64,000 nt of DNA from Streptomyces sp. NBC_01465. GTDB lineage: Bacteria > Actinomycetota > Actinomycetes > Streptomycetales > Streptomycetaceae. The position numbers were made by a program, and so were the translations under genes. Location of the stretch: positions 930,001 through 994,000 of the forward strand of contig NZ_CP109467.1 in assembly GCF_036227325.1 (NCBI RefSeq), written 5' to 3'. Of the stretch, positions 1-11,691 are shown piece by piece (within the stretch, counting starts at the first letter, position 1; each line of letters starts with the position of its first letter). Under the pieces are notes generated by a model. That model was not told where the DNA came from. It searched no databases and saw nothing but the letters and a program-made list of their open reading frames with translations.

Positions 1-61
1 ACTTCGCGGAACTCGGCGGGAGCAGGTCGTACGTGCCCTTGGGGGCCTGGAAAGTACTCAC
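1..61 (-). CDS. hisS: Histidyl-tRNA synthetase, 5' end only (runs off the left edge)
   Basis: Read leftwards from a GTG at 61-59, the first 20 codons give VSTFQAPKGTYDLLPPSSAK. This matches the N-terminus of actinobacterial HisRS, including the KGTYDL(L/I)P segment just before class II motif 1. The enzyme charges tRNA-His in the cytoplasm. The start lies 10 bases after the stop of the MBL hydrolase, so the two are probably co-transcribed. No strong ribosome binding site is visible. Only the N-terminal fragment is in the window, so the rest of the enzyme cannot be checked. Confidence 0.85.
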   Translation of the reverse strand, partial: MSTFQAPKGTYDLLPPSSAK

Positions 62-71
62 GGAAGAAACG

Positions 72-758
72 TCACATTCCTCGTCGGGGAGCGGCCATGC
101 CCCGCAGATACGGGTTCGAGGCGCGCTCACGGCCGATGGTCGTCTGGGAGCCGTGGCCGGACAGCACCACGGTCGAGTCGTCGAGCGGCAGGCACACCCG
201 CGCCAGCGACTCGAGCATCTCGGCGTGGTCGCCGCCGGGCAGGTCGGTGCGTCCGACGGAGCCGGCGAACAGCAGGTCGCCCGAGAAGAGAACCGGCGGA
301 ATGTCCGCCATCTCCGGCATCCTGAAGGTCACCGACCCCTTCGTATGGCCGGGCGCATGCGAGACGGCGAACTCCATGCCGGCCAGCTTCAGCTCGGCGC
401 CGTCGCTCAGCTCCCGTACGTCGTCCGGCTCCCCGACAGTCAGCTCGCCCATCAGCGGCATGCCGATGGTGCGGCCGATGCCCTTCTCCGGGTCGCTCAT
501 CATGTACCGGTCGGAAGGGTGGATCCACGCCGGTACGTCGTGCGCTCCGCACACCGGGACGACAGAGGCCACATGGTCGATGTGGCCATGGGTGAGGACG
601 ACCGCCACGGGCTTGAGCCGATGCTTCCTGAGCGCGTCCTCGACTCCCTGGGCGGCCTGGTGGCCCGGGTCGATGATCACGCACTCCTCGCCTGCGGCGG
701 GGGCGACCAGATAACAATTGGTGCCCCAGGCCCCGGCGGGGAACCCGGCAATGAGCAC
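72..758 (-). CDS. MBL-fold metallo-hydrolase (glyoxalase II-like)
   Basis: 228 residues with the metallo-beta-lactamase fold. The metal-binding THGHIDH motif is at about residues 56-62, followed by His138 in SHAPGHT, Asp161 in FSGDLLF and a late GHG His near 202. This residue set is typical of the glyoxalase II/hydroxyacylglutathione hydrolase branch, which has two metal ions and cleaves thioesters. Streptomyces lack glutathione, so the natural substrate is unknown. It starts at GTG 758-756 with an AAGGA-like site just upstream, is divergent from the cyclophilin gene and lies 10 bases before hisS. No signal peptide is seen, so it is probably cytoplasmic. Fold certain; substrate not. Confidence 0.85.
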   Translation of the reverse strand: MLIAGFPAGAWGTNCYLVAPAAGEECVIIDPGHQAAQGVEDALRKHRLKPVAVVLTHGHIDHVASVVPVCGAHDVPAWIHPSDRYMMSDPEKGIGRTIGMPLMGELTVGEPDDVRELSDGAELKLAGMEFAVSHAPGHTKGSVTFRMPEMADIPPVLFSGDLLFAGSVGRTDLPGGDHAEMLESLARVCLPLDDSTVVLSGHGSQTTIGRERASNPYLRGMAAPRRGM

Positions 759-897
759 GATCGTCCTTAAATGTCGGTGCGGTGGGAGATTGCAGCAGAT
801 CAGAGCCTACCGGCGCTGCTCATCACACAGCGAACCCATATACGGTACGGGCTAACTCAGCCAGGACCGGTTCACGAGACGCACGAGGAGAACACCG

Positions 898-1674
898 GTG
901 GTCAGCAGCGATCAGCGGCGGCGCCAGCTCGCCCGAGAGAAGTTCGAGCGGCAGCAGCAGCGCCGCGCCGCGGCCCAGCGCAAGACCCGTCAGCGCACCG
1001 CGGTGATCGGCGCGGTCGTCGCCGTGGTCGTCGCCGCCGGTGCCACGGCGTTCGCGACGGGCGCGTTCGACAGCGACGGCAAGAAGAAGACCGCGGACGC
1101 GGCACCTTCTCCTTCGGCGAGCAAGTCCGAGGCGCCCGAGCCCGCGATGTCGATCGACAAGGCGGCGAAGTACACCTTCACGCTCAAGACGAACCAGGGC
1201 GACATCGCGCTGGCCATGGACGCGAAGAAGACGCCGCACACCGTCAACTCCTTCAAGTCGCTGGCGGACAAGGGGTTCTTCAACAACACGAAGTGCCACC
1301 GTCTGACCACGAGCGGCATCTACGTACTGCAGTGCGGTGACCCAAAGGGCGACGGCACCGGCGGTCCCGGCTACACGATCCCGGACGAGAACCTGACCGC
1401 GTACGGCAAGGCGGGCGCCGACGGCACGGTCACGTACCCCGCAGGGACCGTGGCGATGGCCAACACGGGTGCGGCGCACACCGGCGGCAGCCAGTTCTTC
1501 CTGGTCTACAAGGACAGCAAGCTGCCCCCGACGTACACCCCGTTCGGGACGATCGACGCCGCAGGCCTCAAGACCGTCAAGGACGTCGGCAAGGCCGGAG
1601 TCACCGGCGGGGCGGCCGACGGGGCGCCGAAGAAGGCCGTCACCATCTCGAAGGCCACCGTGACCAAGTCCTGA
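898..1674 (+). CDS. Membrane-anchored cyclophilin-type peptidyl-prolyl isomerase
   Basis: 258 residues. A basic N-terminus (about 1-33, many Arg and Gln) precedes a single membrane helix at about 35-56, a short Ser/Pro/Ala linker, and a cyclophilin domain from about 88 to the end. Visible cyclophilin marks are CHR (His134-Arg135), QCGDPKGDGTGGPG, MANTG (187-191) and GSQFF (197-201). The domain would face outside and catalyse proline isomerization in secreted proteins. The usual FHRVI..F.IQGGD core is altered here to CHRLTTSGIYVLQCGD with two Cys. The GTG start at 898 has GAGGAG eight bases upstream. It is divergent from the MBL gene. Confidence 0.88.
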   Translation: MVSSDQRRRQLAREKFERQQQRRAAAQRKTRQRTAVIGAVVAVVVAAGATAFATGAFDSDGKKKTADAAPSPSASKSEAPEPAMSIDKAAKYTFTLKTNQGDIALAMDAKKTPHTVNSFKSLADKGFFNNTKCHRLTTSGIYVLQCGDPKGDGTGGPGYTIPDENLTAYGKAGADGTVTYPAGTVAMANTGAAHTGGSQFFLVYKDSKLPPTYTPFGTIDAAGLKTVKDVGKAGVTGGAADGAPKKAVTISKATVTKS

Positions 1675-1826
1675 TCGGCGATATCCGGATGGGCGGGATG
1701 CGGACAGCCACCCCGCCGTTCGCCTATGTTGGCGGAGTGCAGGGCGCATGTGGCCCGGCCGAAGAAACTGTGGACGATGCCCGGGGGCCGCACAGCCCTC
1801 GCAGGCATCATGTGGATGGAGGCGCT

Positions 1827-3056
1827 GTGAGCAGCGACCCGTGGGGCCGTGTCGACGAGACAGGCACCGTGTACGTGCGTACTGCCGATGGCGAGAAGGT
1901 CGTCGGCTCGTGGCAGGCAGGCTCTCCCGAGGAGGCTCTGGCCTACTTCGAGCGCAAGTACGAGGGCCTGGTGGTCGAGATCGGCCTCCTCGAACGTCGG
2001 GTGAAGACCACCGACCTGTCGGCCAAGGACGCCCAGACCGCCATCGATCATCTGCGTGGGCAGGTCGAGGAGCATCACGCCGTCGGCGACCTCGACGCCC
2101 TGCGCAAGAGGCTCGACGGTCTGATCTCGACGGTCGAGGCGCGCCGCGAGGAGCGCAAGGTCGAGAAGGCCAAGCAGACCGACGAGGCGAAGCTCGCCAA
2201 GGAGGCGCTGGTCGTCGAGGCCGAGGAGCTGGCGCAGAGCGACCAGTGGCGGTCGGCCGGCGAGCGGCTGCGCGCGCTGGTGGACACCTGGAAGGGCCTC
2301 CCGAGGCTCGACCGGAAGTCCGACGACGAGCTGTGGCACCGCTTCTCGCACGCCCGCTCGGCGTTCTCCAAGCGCCGCAAGGCGCACTTCGCATCGCTGG
2401 ACGCCCAGCGCGAGGACGCCCGCAAGGCGAAGGAGAAGTTGGTCGCCGAGGCCGAGTCGCTGTCCGGCTCGACCGACTGGGGTGCGACGGCTGCCCGCTA
2501 CCGCGACCTGATGACGGAGTGGAAGGCCGCGGGCCGCGCACAGCGCGAGTCCGAGGACGACCTGTGGAACCGCTTCCGCGGCGCCCAGGACGTCTTCTTC
2601 GCCGCCCGCAGCGAGGTCTTCGCGGAGCGCGACGCCGAGCAGGGCGAGAACCTGAAGCTGAAGGAGGAGCTCGCGGTCGAGGCCGAGAAGCTGCTCCCGG
2701 TGAAGGATCTCAAGGCTTCCCGGGCCGCGTTCCGTGCGCTCAACGAGCGCTGGGAGGCCATCGGCCACGTACCGCGTGACGCCCGCCCGAAGGTCGAGGG
2801 GCGGATGCACACGGTGGAGCGTGCGCTGCAGGAGGCCGAGGAGTCCGAGTGGCGCCGTACGAACCCGGAGGCACGTGCGCGTGCCGCGGGTCTGACGGGT
2901 CAGCTGCAGGACGCGGTCGACAAGCTGCGGACGCAGATCGACACGGCGCGCACGGCGGGCAACAACGCCAAGGCCGACAAGCTCGCGCGCGAGCTCGAGG
3001 GCCGGCAGGCGCTGCTCGACCAGGCGCTGAAGGGCCTGGAGGAGTTCGGCGGCTGA
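1827..3056 (+). CDS. DUF349 domain protein (coiled-coil, three repeats)
   Basis: 409 residues, highly charged and largely helical. After an N-terminal segment (SSDPWGRVDETGTVYVRT) come three copies of the DUF349 unit, recognisable by D-LW-RF phrases: DELWHRFSHARSAF, DDLWNRFRGAQDVF, and a third diverged copy ending near RALNERWEAIG. The C-terminus is a Lys/Asp/Arg-rich coiled coil. Molecular function is unknown in actinobacteria; some DUF349 proteins elsewhere bind RNA or ribosomes. I chose GTG at 1827 because GGATGGAGG lies just upstream and the preceding in-frame stretch (from 1689) is not protein-like. It faces relA across a perfect palindromic terminator. Confidence 0.85.
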   Translation: MSSDPWGRVDETGTVYVRTADGEKVVGSWQAGSPEEALAYFERKYEGLVVEIGLLERRVKTTDLSAKDAQTAIDHLRGQVEEHHAVGDLDALRKRLDGLISTVEARREERKVEKAKQTDEAKLAKEALVVEAEELAQSDQWRSAGERLRALVDTWKGLPRLDRKSDDELWHRFSHARSAFSKRRKAHFASLDAQREDARKAKEKLVAEAESLSGSTDWGATAARYRDLMTEWKAAGRAQRESEDDLWNRFRGAQDVFFAARSEVFAERDAEQGENLKLKEELAVEAEKLLPVKDLKASRAAFRALNERWEAIGHVPRDARPKVEGRMHTVERALQEAEESEWRRTNPEARARAAGLTGQLQDAVDKLRTQIDTARTAGNNAKADKLARELEGRQALLDQALKGLEEFGG

Positions 3057-3069
3057 GCAGCCGGACCAG

Positions 3070-3125
3070 AACGACAGAGGGCGGCCCCGGTACGGAATTC
3101 CGTACCGGGGCCGCCCTCTGTCGTT
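3070..3125. terminator. Perfect 56-bp palindrome, bidirectional terminator
   Basis: A perfect inverted repeat with arms of 28 bases, centred on GAATTC (3095-3100). It sits between the stop of the DUF349 gene (3056) and the stop of relA (3127). The arms contain GACAGAGGGCGGCCCCGG. It can fold in transcripts from both converging genes. No long T-tract follows on either side, as is common in Streptomyces. Confidence 0.8.
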
Positions 3126-3126
3126 G

Positions 3127-5607
<2,481 letters not shown>

Positions 5608-5711
5608 GAGCGCTCCTCGTGCGGGTCCGGGTCCCCCGGTCAGGTCCGGAAGACCCATGGTATCGACCCCTGGCTGTGCGCTCGCCCTGGACCGGTCCGT
5701 GGACGTGCGGA

Positions 5712-5746
5712 GGGCGGGCTCCCGGGGTCGTCCCGGGTGCCCGCCC
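5712..5746 (-). terminator. Hairpin after apt
   Basis: Arms GGGCGGGCTCCCGGG (5712-5726) and CCCGGGTGCCCGCCC (5732-5746) pair with one mismatch around a five-base loop. The hairpin lies 21 bases past the apt stop (5767) and would end the secDF-apt transcript before relA. Confidence 0.7.
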
Positions 5747-5766
5747 TTCGTGTGTTCGCGTACGGA

Positions 5767-6306
5767 TCAGACCGTGATCAGGGCCTCCAGCGGGGCGCCC
5801 TGCAGAGCCTGCTCCAGACGGGCACGCCCGTCGAGGAAGCTGAGCTCCATGAGGACGGCCACGCCCGCGACCTGGGCGCCGGCCCGCCGGATGAGCTCCA
5901 GCGAGGCCTCGGCGGTGCCGCCGGTGGCGAGGACGTCGTCGATGACCATGACACGGTCACCGGCGCTGAGGTCCTCGGCGTGCACCTCGATCTCGGCGCT
6001 GCCGTACTCGAGGTCGTACGCCTGCGAGAGCGTCGCTCCGGGGAGCTTGCCCGCCTTGCGTACGGGGATGAACCCGATGCCCGCGCGGACCGAGACCGGT
6101 GCGGCCAGGATGAACCCGCGCGCCTCGAGCCCGACGATCTTCGTCGCCCCGTGCTTGACGCACAGGTCGGCGAGGGCGTCGGTGAGGGCCGTGAAGGCCT
6201 CCGGGTCCGCGAGCAGCGGCGTGATGTCCTTGAAGACGACGCCGGGCTTCGGATAGTCCTGCACATCCCGGATACGGCTGAGCAGGAGCTCCTGGGTGCT
6301 GGTCAT
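5767..6306 (-). CDS. apt: Adenine phosphoribosyltransferase
   Basis: 179 residues, the usual length for Apt. The PRPP-binding motif VMVIDDVLATGGT is at 119-131, and the N-terminal YPKPGVVFKDITPLL and central VGLEARGFI phrases are family signatures. It salvages adenine to AMP with PRPP in the cytoplasm. Its ATG overlaps the secF stop as ATGA, so the two are translationally coupled; relA follows downstream. In Streptomyces the apt-relA adjacency is conserved, and some relA transcription may read through from here. Confidence 0.95.
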   Translation of the reverse strand: MTSTQELLLSRIRDVQDYPKPGVVFKDITPLLADPEAFTALTDALADLCVKHGATKIVGLEARGFILAAPVSVRAGIGFIPVRKAGKLPGATLSQAYDLEYGSAEIEVHAEDLSAGDRVMVIDDVLATGGTAEASLELIRRAGAQVAGVAVLMELSFLDGRARLEQALQGAPLEALITV

Positions 6307-7409
6307 CGGCGCTTTCCACGTCCTCGTACGGGCTGCTGGCGCTGGCCGACGACGGCGCCCGCGGGGGCGGCGTCCACCGGCTCGTCACCGTGGTCCTGCA
6401 CGGAGTCGTCCTCCACGGTCTCGCCCTTGGCGGCAGCGGCGGCCCGCTTGGCGAGCACCCGCTTCTTGAGGGCCTTCATCGCCGGCTCCTGCTCCTTGAG
6501 GTCTGCGACCAGAGGCGTGGCGATGAAGATCGAGGAGTACGCACCGGCCGCGAGGCCGACGAAGAGCGACAGCGAGATGTCGTTGATCATACCGGCGCCG
6601 AGGACGCCGCCACCGATGAAGAGCAGGCCCGCCACCGGGAGCAGCGCGACGACCGTGGTGTTGATGGAACGCACCAGGGTGCCGTTGAGCGAGCGGTTGG
6701 CCATCTCGCTGTAGGTCCAGCGGGTCTGCTTGGTGAGGTCCTTGCCGCCCTCCTTGAGACTGTCGAAGACGACGACAGTGTCGTAGAGGGAGTATCCGAG
6801 AATGGTCAAGAGACCGATCACGGTGCCCGGGGTGACCTCGAATCCGACGAGTGCGTAGACACCGACGGTGATAGTGAGGTCGTGGATCAGGGCGATCAAA
6901 GCGGCGACGGCCATGCGCCATTCGAAGGCAATCGCCAGATAGATCACTACGAGGACCATGAAGATGGCGAGGCCGGTCCATGCCTTGTTGGCGACCGTCT
7001 CACCCCAACTGGGCCCGACGAGGTCGGCGTTGATCTTGTTGACCGGGATGTTCAGGTCCTTGGCCAGTTCGGCCTGGATCTTGTCCGACTGCTTGGTGTC
7101 GATACCGGCGATCTGGATCCGGACCGAACCGTTTCCGAGCTTCTGGACCGTCGCGTCGTGGCCGGAGGCCGTCTCCGCGTCTTCCTTGATCTGCTCGACG
7201 GAGGCGGACACGTGGGTGGTCTTGTCCGTGGTGAAGACCGCCCCGCCCTCGAACTCGATGCCCATCGTGAGACCACGCACCGCAAGGCCGACGATGGCCG
7301 TGATGGTGATCAGGATGGAGATGCCGTACCAGAGCTTCCGCTTGCCGACGAAGTCGTAGCCGATCTCGCCGCGGTACAGCTTGGCGCCGATGGTGCCGAG
7401 TCGCGACAT
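6303..7409 (-). CDS. secF: Protein translocase accessory subunit SecF
   Basis: 368 residues from ATG 7409 (MSRLGTIGAKLYRGE). The upstream in-frame extension to 7478 overlaps secD and is rejected. One membrane helix near residues 30-48 is followed by a large external domain and then five helices in the second half, the RND-like SecF topology; GLTMGIEFEGGAVF is the family FxGG signature. With SecD it uses the proton motive force to help protein export through SecYEG. The C-terminus is a charged, Lys/Ala-rich cytoplasmic tail. It begins one base after the secD stop and overlaps apt. Confidence 0.95.
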   Translation of the reverse strand: MSRLGTIGAKLYRGEIGYDFVGKRKLWYGISILITITAIVGLAVRGLTMGIEFEGGAVFTTDKTTHVSASVEQIKEDAETASGHDATVQKLGNGSVRIQIAGIDTKQSDKIQAELAKDLNIPVNKINADLVGPSWGETVANKAWTGLAIFMVLVVIYLAIAFEWRMAVAALIALIHDLTITVGVYALVGFEVTPGTVIGLLTILGYSLYDTVVVFDSLKEGGKDLTKQTRWTYSEMANRSLNGTLVRSINTTVVALLPVAGLLFIGGGVLGAGMINDISLSLFVGLAAGAYSSIFIATPLVADLKEQEPAMKALKKRVLAKRAAAAAKGETVEDDSVQDHGDEPVDAAPAGAVVGQRQQPVRGRGKRR

Positions 7410-7410
7410 C

Positions 7411-9129
7411 TCACGCCTCCTTCGGGTCGGTGTGAGCGGAGGCGGCGGTGCGGGAACGACGCAGCGGGGGCTTGGCACCGAGGCGCTTGGGGTCGAGACC
7501 GGACCACGGGTGACCGTCCGCGAAGAACTGCCTGCGCGCGATCAGCGTCATGACCGGCTTGGTGAAGAGGAAGACGACCACAACGTCGAGCAGGGTGGTG
7601 AGGCCCAGCGTGAACGCGAAGCCCTGCACCTTGCCGACCGTCACGATGTAGAGCACGGCGGCGGCCAGGAACGACACGAAGTCGGAGACGAGGATGGTGC
7701 GCCGGGCACGCGGCCAGGCACGCTCGACGGCCGGACGGAGTGTACGGCCGTGCCGGATCTCGTCACGCACTCGTTCGAAGTAGACGATGAACGAGTCCGC
7801 GGTAATACCGATCGCGACGATCGCACCGCAGACAGCGGGCAGGTTCAGCGCGAAGCCGATGCCCGGGCCGAGCAGCGTCATGATCTCGTACGTGAGGATG
7901 CCCGAGACCGCGAGGCTGAGGATCGCGATGGCGGCCAGGCCGCGGTAGTACGCCACCAGGTAGATGATGACCAGCGCGAGGCCGATCGCACCGGCGATGA
8001 GACCGGCGTCCAGCTGCTGGCCACCAAGGGCGGCCGACACGGTGGTGGCGGTCTCCTCGTGGAAGGTCAGCGGAAGGGCGCCGTAGGACAGGACGTTGGC
8101 GAGGCTCTGGGCCGACTTCTGGTCGAAGCTGCCGGAGATCTCGGCGCTGCCGCTGAGCGTCGTGGAGACGCGAGGGGCGGACTGGACCAGGCCGTCGAGG
8201 ACGATCGCGAACTGGTTCTGCGGCTCCGTCGCCTTGGCGAGCTTGGTGGTGGTCGTCTGGAACTTCTTCGAGCCCTTGCCCGTGAAGTCCATGTTGACGA
8301 CCCATGCGCCGTTCTGCTGCGAGATCGCGGCCTTGGCGCTGTCGACGTCGGTACCGGAGAGCTCGGCCGGGCCGAGGATGTACTTCGTGGAACCGTCCTC
8401 GCTGCACGACACGACCGGGTCGGTGGGCAGGGCGCCCTTGCTCGCGTTGGCGCGGCCGGCCTTGGTGGAACAGTCGAGCGCCGTGAACTCCTTCTGCAGC
8501 TTCGCAGCCGTGGCGGCATCGGCCGCCGAGGCGCTGGAGCTCGCCGAAGGGGTCGGCGTGGGAGAAGGCGTGGAGTCCGCCTTCAGACCGTCGGTGACCG
8601 CACGGCCCTGAGAGGTCGCGGAGGCGGTCGGGGTGGGCGTTGCCGACGAGGTGGCCTTCGCCTTGCCGGTGGACGAGGCGGTCGGCGTGGGCGAAGCGGT
8701 GGACGTCGGCGTCGGCGTGCCCGCGGCCTCGGTCAGGACCTGCCGGAAGTACAGCTGGGCGGTGGTACCGACCTGCGCGCGAGCTTCCTTCGAGTTCGTC
8801 CCCTTGGGGATGTTCACGATGATGTTGTCCGAGCCCTGGGTCTGGACCTCGGCCTCGGAAACGCCCATGCCGTTGACGCGCCGGTCGATGATGCTGACCG
8901 CGGTGTCCATGTTCGTCTTGTTGATCGCGTTCGGCTTGCCCGGCGTCGGCTCGGCCTTGAGCGTGATGCTCGTACCGCCGGCGAGGTCGATGCCCAGGCG
9001 GGGCGTGGTGTGCCCGCCGAGGAACATTCCTCCGGCCATCGCGACCATGGCGATCAGGATCAGGAGCAGGGAACGTCCCGGCTTGCCCTGGGCCCCCGCC
9101 GGCCTTCGGCCCTTGTTCGGTGCTGCCAC
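7411..9129 (-). CDS. secD: Protein translocase accessory subunit SecD
   Basis: 572 residues from GTG 9129 (AAPNKGRRPAG), which has AGGGAG upstream; the in-frame ATG at 9186 lacks comparable support. Helix 1 near residues 20-38 is followed by RLGIDLAGGTSITL, the SecD DLxGG signature, then a long external domain and five C-terminal helices (LIAGAIGLALVIIYLVAYY onward). Within the external domain is a Thr/Pro/Ser/Ala-rich low-complexity insertion of about 100 residues that standard SecD lacks. It partners SecF, encoded immediately downstream, with YajC upstream. Confidence 0.95.
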   Translation of the reverse strand: MAAPNKGRRPAGAQGKPGRSLLLILIAMVAMAGGMFLGGHTTPRLGIDLAGGTSITLKAEPTPGKPNAINKTNMDTAVSIIDRRVNGMGVSEAEVQTQGSDNIIVNIPKGTNSKEARAQVGTTAQLYFRQVLTEAAGTPTPTSTASPTPTASSTGKAKATSSATPTPTASATSQGRAVTDGLKADSTPSPTPTPSASSSASAADAATAAKLQKEFTALDCSTKAGRANASKGALPTDPVVSCSEDGSTKYILGPAELSGTDVDSAKAAISQQNGAWVVNMDFTGKGSKKFQTTTTKLAKATEPQNQFAIVLDGLVQSAPRVSTTLSGSAEISGSFDQKSAQSLANVLSYGALPLTFHEETATTVSAALGGQQLDAGLIAGAIGLALVIIYLVAYYRGLAAIAILSLAVSGILTYEIMTLLGPGIGFALNLPAVCGAIVAIGITADSFIVYFERVRDEIRHGRTLRPAVERAWPRARRTILVSDFVSFLAAAVLYIVTVGKVQGFAFTLGLTTLLDVVVVFLFTKPVMTLIARRQFFADGHPWSGLDPKRLGAKPPLRRSRTAASAHTDPKEA

Positions 9130-9273
9130 CTTGTCGTTTCTCCCTGTCCTACCGCCCTGCGCCGGGTGTGCGCTGTGGGCGGCCACGAAGTATTAAGGGG
9201 TCCTGCCCCCGCAGAAGTCGTACGAGCCGGGGACCGGGTGCGCGGATGAGCGCGATCCGGTCCCCGTACGTGA

Positions 9274-9720
9274 CTACTTCGCGTCGCCCTCGCCGTCGGC
9301 CTTGTCGTCCTTGGGCGCGGTCTCGTCCACGGTGTCCTCCGCGGCGTCCTTCTTGCCCAGGTCGATCTTGGCGTCATCCGCCGTCTCGTCGGCCTCGGTG
9401 AGCGAGGAGGCGTCGTCCGGCACGATGGCGCTGTCGTCCTCGCCGTGGACGATGCGGTTGTACTCCTCGTCCACGAGGACGGCGCCGATGGCGTTCTTGG
9501 CGTAGATGGCGTGGACGCCGGGAGCGACCTCGAGGGTCACCGTCTCGTCGTGGATCTCCTTGACGGTGGCGTACATGCCCCCGATCGTGCGGACGCCGGT
9601 ACCGGGCTGCATCTCATTGCGCATGGACGCGGCCGCCTGCTGCTTCTTCTTGGCGGAGCGGGTCATCAGGAACATGGCCCCGATAAGCACAATGAAGGGG
9701 AGGAGAGTGATCGGACTCAC
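9274..9720 (-). CDS. yajC: Preprotein translocase subunit YajC
   Basis: 148 residues from GTG 9720 (SPITLLPFIVLIGAMFLMT), with GGAAG upstream. One N-terminal membrane helix is followed by a basic RSAKKKQQ segment, the conserved GTGVRTIGGMYATVKEI core and an acidic Asp/Ala-rich tail. YajC associates with SecDF and YidC at the translocon. The longer reading to 9780 adds a non-conserved Arg-rich stretch and is not used. It lies 144 bases upstream of secD on the same strand and is probably co-transcribed with it. Confidence 0.93.
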   Translation of the reverse strand: MSPITLLPFIVLIGAMFLMTRSAKKKQQAAASMRNEMQPGTGVRTIGGMYATVKEIHDETVTLEVAPGVHAIYAKNAIGAVLVDEEYNRIVHGEDDSAIVPDDASSLTEADETADDAKIDLGKKDAAEDTVDETAPKDDKADGEGDAK

Positions 9721-9884
9721 GGGACGGACTTCCTTCGCACGACCGCGCTGGTGAGCGGCCTGATCTACGGGGGTGGGCACGCCGGCCTGGAAGGGCGACG
9801 TCGGCGGAGTCTAAGCGAGTCCGCATCATTGGAACAACGCCCAGCATGGCACTGCCGTTCCTGACCGGGCGACCCTCCGCGCCG

Positions 9885-10964
9885 CTATGCCCGAAACAGC
9901 CCGCCTTGTCCGTTATCTGCCCCAGTCTGCTGCGGCGGTACGAGTCCGAGATGGGCCCAGGCGGCAGGCGTCGCCACCCGGCCTCGCGGGGTGCGGGCGA
10001 GGAGTCCTTCCCGTACCAAAAAGGGCTCGGCGACCTCTTCCACCGTCTCGCGCTCCTCTCCTACGGCCACTGCCAGCGTGGACAGGCCCACGGGTCCGCC
10101 GCCGAAGAGCTTGAGCAAAGCTTGAAGGACGGCCCGGTCCAGGCGGTCGAGACCGCGGGCGTCGACCTCGTAGACGGCGAGGGCCGTGCCGGCGACCTCG
10201 CGCGTGATGGTGCCGTCGCCCTTCACCTGGGCGTAGTCGCGGACGCGGCGCAGGAGGCGGTTGGCGATACGGGGGGTGCCGCGGGAGCGTCCTGCGATCT
10301 CCGCCGCGCCCTCGCCGTCGATCTCCACGTCGAGCAGGCGGGCGGAGCGGTGGATGACGCGCTCCAGCTCGGCGGGCTCGTAGAACTCCATGTGACCGGT
10401 GAAGCCGAAGCGGTCGCGCAGCGGGGGCGGCAGGAGTCCGGCCCTGGTGGTGGCGCCGACCAGGGTGAAGGGCGGGAGCTCCAGCGGGATGGCGGTGGCG
10501 CCGGGGCCCTTGCCGACGATGACGTCGACCCTGAAGTCCTCCATCGCCATGTAGAGCATCTCCTCCGCGGGACGCGACATGCGGTGGATCTCGTCCAGGA
10601 AGAGGACCTCTCCCTCCTGGAGGGAGGAGAGGATCGCGGCGAGGTCGCCCGCGTGCTGGATGGCGGGGCCCGAGGTGATGCGGATCGGGGCGCCCATCTC
10701 GGCGGCGATGATCATCGAGAGGGTTGTCTTGCCGAGGCCGGGGGCTCCGGAGAGCAGGACGTGGTCGGCGGTGGCACCGCGCTGGCGGGCCGCGCGCAGC
10801 ACCAGGTCGAGCTGTTGCCTGACCTTCTCCTGTCCGACGAACTCGTCGAGGTCCTTGGGGCGCAGGGCGGCCTCGACCGCCTGGTCCTCCCCGTCGGCGA
10901 CGGAGTCCACCAGGCGGTCGTCGATGTCGCGGGCCGCGGGGCCGCTCGTCTCGTCCCAGTTCAC
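9885..10964 (-). CDS. ruvB: Holliday junction branch migration helicase RuvB
   Basis: 359 residues from GTG 10964 (NWDETSG), with GAGGAGG upstream. This AAA+ ATPase shows Walker A GAPGLGKT (73-80), Walker B LFLDEIH (121-127) and the sensor GATTRAG (170-176). The C-terminal winged helix contains [19 protein letters not shown]. It forms a hexameric ring that drives branch migration with RuvA. It is last in ruvC-ruvA-ruvB and about 110 bases downstream of ruvA. Confidence 0.97.
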   Translation of the reverse strand: MNWDETSGPAARDIDDRLVDSVADGEDQAVEAALRPKDLDEFVGQEKVRQQLDLVLRAARQRGATADHVLLSGAPGLGKTTLSMIIAAEMGAPIRITSGPAIQHAGDLAAILSSLQEGEVLFLDEIHRMSRPAEEMLYMAMEDFRVDVIVGKGPGATAIPLELPPFTLVGATTRAGLLPPPLRDRFGFTGHMEFYEPAELERVIHRSARLLDVEIDGEGAAEIAGRSRGTPRIANRLLRRVRDYAQVKGDGTITREVAGTALAVYEVDARGLDRLDRAVLQALLKLFGGGPVGLSTLAVAVGEERETVEEVAEPFLVREGLLARTPRGRVATPAAWAHLGLVPPQQTGADNGQGGLFRA

Positions 10965-11073
10965 TGAGAACCTCCTCGCGCGTGCGGTCCCGGTGCCTGG
11001 CGTGACCTGCTTGTCCGGCCGGGGGTCCGGGGGTTGTCCCCGGGAAAATGCAGCATGGCGGTGGATCTCTCGG

Positions 11074-11691
11074 TCAGCGGGCGCGGTTGAGGGTCTGCAG
11101 GGCGGCCTTGAGGAGCGCGCCCACGTTCGGCTCGGCGGATGCCTCTGCCTGCGGTGTAACGGCAATGACCGCGTCCTCGGCGTCGCGCGGGGCGTACCCG
11201 AGGCCGACCAGTGCGGAGTGCAGCTGCTCGCTCCAGGGGGCGGGCCCGGAGGCCGTGCGCTGGGCGGCGAGGTGCGCGCCGGTGCCGAGGGGGGCGCCGA
11301 GGCGGTCCTTGAGCTCCAGGAGGAGCTTCTGGGCGCCCTTCTTGCCGATGCCGGGGACCGCGGTCAGCGCCTTCTCGTCGGCGGTGGAGATCGCGAGGCG
11401 CAGGGCGTCCGGGGAGTGCACGGCGAGCATCGCCTGGGCGAGGCGCGGGCCGACGCCGCTGGCGGTCTGGAGGAGCTCGAAGACCTGGCGCTCGTCGTCG
11501 TCCACGAAGCCGTAGAGAGTGAGCGAGTCCTCCCGTACGACCAGAGAGGTCGCGAGCTTGGCCTCCTGGCCGATCCGGAGGGTGGAGAGCGTGTTCGGGG
11601 TGCACTGGACGGCCATCCCGACCCCGCCCACCTCCAGGACGGCGGTCGTCGGGGCCAGGGCGGCCACCGGTCCTGTGACGAAGGCGATCAT
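11074..11691 (-). CDS. ruvA: Holliday junction DNA-binding protein RuvA
   Basis: 205 residues. An N-terminal OB-fold ([20 protein letters not shown]) precedes two helix-hairpin-helix motifs ([17 protein letters not shown] and [19 protein letters not shown]). A C-terminal domain of about 50 residues ([13 protein letters not shown]) contacts RuvB. It binds the four-way junction as a tetramer and loads RuvB. The ATG at 11691 overlaps the ruvC stop by four bases (ATGA), which indicates translational coupling. Confidence 0.96.
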   Translation of the reverse strand: MIAFVTGPVAALAPTTAVLEVGGVGMAVQCTPNTLSTLRIGQEAKLATSLVVREDSLTLYGFVDDDERQVFELLQTASGVGPRLAQAMLAVHSPDALRLAISTADEKALTAVPGIGKKGAQKLLLELKDRLGAPLGTGAHLAAQRTASGPAPWSEQLHSALVGLGYAPRDAEDAVIAVTPQAEASAEPNVGALLKAALQTLNRAR

